A stretch of DNA of 64,000 nt from Streptosporangiales bacterium (GTDB lineage: Bacteria > Actinomycetota > Actinomycetes > Streptosporangiales > WHST01): positions 1-64,000 of the forward strand of contig WHTA01000004.1 in NCBI GenBank assembly GCA_009379825.1, read 5' to 3'. The translations under genes were made by a program, and so were the position numbers. Shown one piece after another: positions 60,369-64,000 of this stretch (its first letter is position 1; every line of letters starts with the position of its first letter). The notes under the pieces are model-generated. The model did not search any database. It was not told where the DNA came from and worked only from the letters and a program-made list of their open reading frames with translations.

Positions 60369-62101
60369 CAGTACACGGGCCGTCCGCCGCCGCGCTCGAT
60401 GGCCTGGCGCCAGAACGGGACCGGCGGCAGGTGGTCGATCATGTGCGGCACCTGGACGTCCAGGTAGATCGGCGCCCGCGCCTGTGCGAACCGTTCGAGC
60501 GCGTCCTCGAGCTCGGTGGCGGTGGTGACCCGCCTGCCCTCCACCCCGCACGCGTCCGCCACGGCGGGCGCGTCGATCGGCCCCGGGTCGACGCTGAAGT
60601 AGCGCTGCCCCGAGTAGAGGTGCTGCAGCATCTTTATCCAGCCGAGGCTGTCGTTGGTGAACTGCACGAAGCAGACCGGCAGCGCGAGCCTGGCGATCGT
60701 CTCCAGCTCCAGGCCGGCCATCGCGAAGCTGCCGTCCGCGGTGAACGCGACGACCGGCCGCCGTGGTTCGCCGAGCGCGGCACCGACTGTCGCGGGAACC
60801 GCCCACCCCATCGGTCCGTGACCGCGCGGCACGAGCACCGTGCGCCCGGCCGTGTGGCACTCCCAGTACGACGCGACGTTCGGCGTCGGCGTGCCTGGGT
60901 CGGCGAGCACCGTGACCGCGTCGCCGAGCACGTCGGCCACCGCACGGATGACGTCCCGCGGCAGCAGCTGGCCGGACGGCAGCTCCGGCCGCTCTTCCTC
61001 GGCTCGCCACGCCGCGCGGTCGTCGGCCACCCGCCGCCGTACGTCTGCGTCGGTCCGTCCGCCGGCGTTGCGCACGCGTTCACCGAGCTCGCCGAGCACG
61101 ACGGCGGCGTCGCCGACGAGCCGGCGGCTGCCCGGGTAGTTGGCGCCGGCACGGCGCGGGTCGATGTCGAGGTGCACGATGTTCGCCTCACCGCGCGCCG
61201 GCGTGGTGTAGCTGTTGGTGTCGGTGGCGTTCGCCCTGGTACCGACGAAGAGCACCGTGTCTGCGGTGGCGAGATATTCGTTCACGTACGGCCGGCCGCC
61301 GTTGTTGCCCGCGACCCCGAGACTCAAGTCGGACGTCTCGGCGATCGCGCCCTTGCCGTGGATGGTGGTCGCCACCGGACACGCCGCCGCTTCGGCGAGC
61401 TGCCCCAGCTCCGCCCACGCGCTGGAGTGGTGCACGCCTGAACCTGCCACGATCGCCGGTCGCTGTGCGGCGAGCAGCAGCTCGGCGGTCGCGTCCAGCT
61501 CGGCGGCACCGACCGTGGGCCGCGGCCTGAGGTCTCCCGCCGCGAGCCCGGTGAGCTCGGCCGGGAGCTTGCCGACCACAACCTCCTCGTCGAGCACGTC
61601 CTCGGGCAGCACCAGGGCCACCGGCCCCGGCCGTCCGGTCAGCGCGTGGCTCAGCGCCTCGGCGACCAGGCCGGGGATGTCGCCGGCACGCTCGACGCTG
61701 ACCCGCCACTTGGTCACCGCGGCGAACAGCGACAGCTGGTCGATCTCGGTCAGCGCGCCGGATCCCCGGCTGGCGCTGTGGATGTCCGAGCTGAGGAGCA
61801 GCAGCGGGATCGCCGACGAGTACGCCTCACCGAGACCGCCGACGGCGTACGTGCAACCGCCGCCGCTGCTCACCTCGAGCACGCCGACGCGGTTGGTCGT
61901 CCTGGCGTACGCGTCCGCCATGATCGACGCGTGCCGCTCGTCGCGGGTGAGTACGTGCCTGATCCCGTCGCGTCGCCCGTGCAGCGCGTCGTAGAGCACG
62001 ACCCCGGTGTCGCCCGGCAGCCCGAACAGCACCTCCACGCCGGCCTCGACGAGGCTCGTCACCAAGACGTCCGCGCCCCGTACCACCTGCTCCTCCTGCA
62101 T
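60368..62101 (-). CDS. Thiamine-diphosphate-dependent enzyme (acetolactate synthase-like)
   Basis: A 577-residue three-domain ThDP enzyme. The catalytic Glu is probably in LTRDERHASIMADAYAR (about residue 54). The cofactor domain has PVVAFTADGSFAMAG with ADG in place of the usual GDG, then FTNDSLGWIK for Mg2+/ThDP binding. Family members include acetolactate synthase, benzoylformate decarboxylase, oxalyl-CoA decarboxylase and sulfoacetaldehyde acetyltransferase. With a TRAP permease and an FAD oxidase upstream, a 2-oxoacid from oxidised substrate is a plausible target (inference). Confidence 0.85.
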   Translation of the reverse strand: MQEEQVVRGADVLVTSLVEAGVEVLFGLPGDTGVVLYDALHGRRDGIRHVLTRDERHASIMADAYARTTNRVGVLEVSSGGGCTYAVGGLGEAYSSAIPLLLLSSDIHSASRGSGALTEIDQLSLFAAVTKWRVSVERAGDIPGLVAEALSHALTGRPGPVALVLPEDVLDEEVVVGKLPAELTGLAAGDLRPRPTVGAAELDATAELLLAAQRPAIVAGSGVHHSSAWAELGQLAEAAACPVATTIHGKGAIAETSDLSLGVAGNNGGRPYVNEYLATADTVLFVGTRANATDTNSYTTPARGEANIVHLDIDPRRAGANYPGSRRLVGDAAVVLGELGERVRNAGGRTDADVRRRVADDRAAWRAEEERPELPSGQLLPRDVIRAVADVLGDAVTVLADPGTPTPNVASYWECHTAGRTVLVPRGHGPMGWAVPATVGAALGEPRRPVVAFTADGSFAMAGLELETIARLALPVCFVQFTNDSLGWIKMLQHLYSGQRYFSVDPGPIDAPAVADACGVEGRRVTTATELEDALERFAQARAPIYLDVQVPHMIDHLPPVPFWRQAIERGGGRPVY

Positions 62102-62110
62102 GTGTGCTCC

Positions 62111-63262
62111 TCAGAACGCGACTGACTCCCCGACCGGTTGCCCGGTGCGGAACCGCATGGGATCGAGTGGTGTGAGGTCGACGGTCGGTGTGCCGTCGAG
62201 CAGCCAGGCGGCGACCGAGTCACCGATCGCGGGCGCGTGCATGAAGCCGTGCCCGGAGAACCCGACCGCCACCCACAGGCCGGGGATGTCGTCGATCGGC
62301 CCGACGAGCGCGTGGTCGTCGGGCGACATCTCACGCAGGCCGGCCCAGCCGCGTGCGACGCTGGCGTCGGCGAGGGCCGGGATGCGGTGACCGAGCGCGG
62401 CGACCAGCCGATCCAGCCGGTCCCAGTCGACGCTCGTGTCGGTGCCGGACGGCACGTCCCTGTCGGTGCCACCGATCACGCCACCGCTCGCCTCCGGGTG
62501 TACGTACGCGCCGGTGGCCAGGTCGACGGTCATCGGCAACGACGGCGACAGCCAGTCGACCGGCGCCAACGCGAACGCCTGCCGCCGGTGCGGTGACACC
62601 GGGAGCTCGACGCCGAACCGCTGCCCGGTCTCGGCCGCCGACGGCCCGGTGGCGACGACGACCGTGGTGGCCTCGATCAGCTCACCACCGGCCATGACGC
62701 CGCGCACCTCCCCCTGCGGGGAACGTACGAGCTCGCCGACCTCCAGGTGCCTCCGGTACGTCACGCCGAGCGCGCGGCCCGCACGCCACAGGCCCTGCAC
62801 GGCGTCGGCCGGCGAGGCCGAGCCGTCGGTCGGGCAGTAGACGCCGGCGACCAGGTCGTCGGTACGTACCTGCGGGAACAGGTCGTGCACCTGTGCGGGC
62901 GAGAGCTCCTGCACCGGCACACCGAGCTCGTGCTGCAACCGCACGCCGGCGGCGAGCTGCTGCCGAGCGGCGTCGGAGTCGAGCAGGAAGAGGTAGCCGT
63001 GCTGGCGGAAGTCCAGCGGGTACCCGACCTCGTCGGCGAACCGCTCGTAGAACGCGACCGCGCGGCGCGACAGCTCGATGTTGACCCGGGAGCTGAACTG
63101 CTGCCTGATGCCGCCGGTGGCGTACGCGGTGCTGCCCTCGCCGATCGCGCCGCGTTCGACGACCAGGACGTCGCGATGACCGCGCACCGCAAGCTGGTAC
63201 GCGATGGCGGTGCCGACGATCCCGCCGCCCACGACGGCGATGCGCCCGTCCGCCACGCCCAT
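62111..63262 (-). CDS. FAD-dependent amino-acid/amine oxidase (DAO family)
   Basis: A 383-residue flavoprotein from ATG 63262. FAD site IAVVGGGIVGTAIAYQL, then GSTAYATGGIRQQFSS and the C-terminal VAVGFSGHGFMHAPAIG. This is the DadA/sarcosine-oxidase-like group. In-frame starts at 63280 and 63292 would place the translated region over a palindromic operator, so the internal start is preferred. Lies 52 bases after the TRAP permease gene in the same operon and 9 bases before the ThDP enzyme gene. Confidence 0.87.
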   Translation of the reverse strand: MGVADGRIAVVGGGIVGTAIAYQLAVRGHRDVLVVERGAIGEGSTAYATGGIRQQFSSRVNIELSRRAVAFYERFADEVGYPLDFRQHGYLFLLDSDAARQQLAAGVRLQHELGVPVQELSPAQVHDLFPQVRTDDLVAGVYCPTDGSASPADAVQGLWRAGRALGVTYRRHLEVGELVRSPQGEVRGVMAGGELIEATTVVVATGPSAAETGQRFGVELPVSPHRRQAFALAPVDWLSPSLPMTVDLATGAYVHPEASGGVIGGTDRDVPSGTDTSVDWDRLDRLVAALGHRIPALADASVARGWAGLREMSPDDHALVGPIDDIPGLWVAVGFSGHGFMHAPAIGDSVAAWLLDGTPTVDLTPLDPMRFRTGQPVGESVAF

Positions 63263-63276
63263 CTCCCGAGCCCTGC

Positions 63277-63294
63277 GCATGCAGCATTGCATAC
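63277..63294. promoter_or_regulatory. Palindromic candidate GntR/FCD operator
   Basis: GCATGCAGCATTGCATAC has half-sites G(C/T)ATGCA and TGCAT(A/G)C in dyad symmetry, similar in size and AT-core to FCD-GntR operators. It lies between the permease and oxidase genes, so a second internal promoter controlled by the operon's GntR is possible. Confidence 0.45.
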
Positions 63295-63314
63295 GAAGGT
63301 GACCACCGCAACGG

Positions 63315-64000
63315 TCACTCCACGAGGCCAGGTAGCCAGGTGACGAGCTCTGGTACGAACAGCAGGGCGAGCAGCATGCCGCACTCGATGGCGAGGTACG
63401 GGGCGACTCCGCCGATGATGTCCGGCATCGGCAGCTCGGGCACGGCGGACTTCATCGCGTAGAGGTTCAGCCCGACGGGTGGCGTGATGACCGCCATCTC
63501 CAGGTTGACCACGAGAAGCACGCCGAACCACAGCGGGTCGAACCCGAGTGTCTCGATGACGGGCACGATGATCGGTGTCACCACGAGCAGCAGTGAAGAC
63601 GCGTCGACCAGCGCCCCGAGCACCACGAGCAGCGCCATGATGATGAGCACGACCAGGTACGGCGACACGTCGAGGCCGCCGACGAAGCCGACGATCGAGT
63701 CGGTGACCCGCGCGACGACCAACAGCTGCGTGAACACGTACGCAGAACCGACGATGACGAGCAAGGTCGCTGACACCCGCAACGTAGAGGTGAAGATGGT
63801 CCTGATCTCGGCCCAGGTGAACCCGCGCCGGGTGATGCCCGTGACGACGAACGCGGCGATGGCACCGACGCCGGCCGCCTCTGTCGGCGTTGCGAGCCCG
63901 CTGTAGATCGAGCCGAGCACACCGACGATCAGCAGCAACGCAGGTAGGTCTGCACCAGCACGGCGAACCGTTGTGACCAGGTGAACCGTTCCGTCGCACC
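63315..64000 (-). CDS. TRAP transporter large permease (DctM), partial and frameshifted
   Basis: The C-terminal half (about 208 residues, 63938-63315) of a DctM-type permease with about six helices: GVLGSIYSGLATPTEAAGVGA, VVLGALVDASSLLLVVTPI and VNLEMAVITPPVGLNLYAM are diagnostic. Upstream, bases 63999 to about 63945 encode TERFTWSQRFAVLVQ in another frame, the normal preceding sequence, so a one-base shift lies near 63945. The gene continues beyond the window. TRAP systems use a solute-binding protein and an ion gradient to import carboxylates. First visible gene of the reverse operon. Confidence 0.82.
   Translation of the reverse strand, partial: CDGTVHLVTTVRRAGADLPALLLIVGVLGSIYSGLATPTEAAGVGAIAAFVVTGITRRGFTWAEIRTIFTSTLRVSATLLVIVGSAYVFTQLLVVARVTDSIVGFVGGLDVSPYLVVLIIMALLVVLGALVDASSLLLVVTPIIVPVIETLGFDPLWFGVLLVVNLEMAVITPPVGLNLYAMKSAVPELPMPDIIGGVAPYLAIECGMLLALLFVPELVTWLPGLVE

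Noticed and set aside
1-64000. CRISPR arrays, tRNA or rRNA genes
   Set aside because: No regularly spaced repeats of 24-37 bp were seen, and no tRNA-like T-loop/acceptor pattern was noticed. The serine element uses a protein-coding attB, so a tRNA at its end is not expected.

Overview
The window is high-GC actinobacterial chromosome. A mycothione reductase, a GlnR-type operator facing a nitrate-assimilation operon, an NnaR-like regulator (uroporphyrinogen-III synthase joined to a winged helix), many GTG/TTG starts and many 4-bp ATGA/GTGA overlaps all fit a soil actinomycete. I cannot name the genus. No rRNA, tRNA or CRISPR array was seen.

Layout. (1) 1-12.4 kb is an accessory region: the tail of a transposase, a lipoprotein/secreted-protein/lipoprotein set, an EspI-like MinD ATPase with a soluble FtsK/SpoIIIE ATPase and a coiled-coil membrane protein (related to type VII secretion parts but without the EccB/D/E core), an amidohydrolase, an inverted decayed copy of the secreted protein, and a decayed toxin/immunity-like cassette. 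(2) 12.4-17.5 kb is housekeeping: GIDE-domain protein, cardiolipin synthase-like protein, mycothione reductase, an ArsR-acetyltransferase fusion and a secreted peptidoglycan-binding protein. (3) 17.7-25.5 kb is a LigD-type polymerase gene cut in two by a 6.57-kb serine-integrase element. The element resembles the M. tuberculosis phiRv1 class: primase-helicase, HNH nuclease and prohead protease, but no capsid gene. The 12-bp direct repeats at its ends sit in the same codons, so excision would restore the gene. (4) 25.5-29.6 kb holds DinB, NUDIX, a serine hydrolase broken by a stop codon, peptidase E and a TetR regulator. (5) 29.6-40.7 kb is a polyamine-type uptake and catabolism region (PotDBCA-like ABC system, cupin, acetylpolyamine amidohydrolase, a deleted M24/FAD-oxidase junction, gamma-glutamyltranspeptidase, an Nramp-like transporter, GntR). 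(6) 40.7-42.8 kb encodes a Trk/Ktr potassium system. (7) 42.8-51.9 kb is a complete nitrate/nitrite assimilation operon (narK, nasA, NasB-like reductase, nirB, nirD, nnaR-like) preceded by a GlnR box. (8) 52-59.6 kb carries a phosphotriesterase-like hydrolase, fumarylacetoacetase and an acyl-CoA catabolic operon (APH-like kinase, three acyl-CoA dehydrogenases, SDR). (9) 59.7-64 kb is a reverse-strand catabolic operon (TRAP permease, FAD oxidase, ThDP enzyme, GntR) that runs off the window.

The window is rich in broken genes: one nonsense codon, several single-base frameshifts, one deletion fusion, one insertion and one eroded paralogue. Some frameshifts may be assembly errors; the insertion, the deletion fusion and the eroded paralogue are not easily explained that way.
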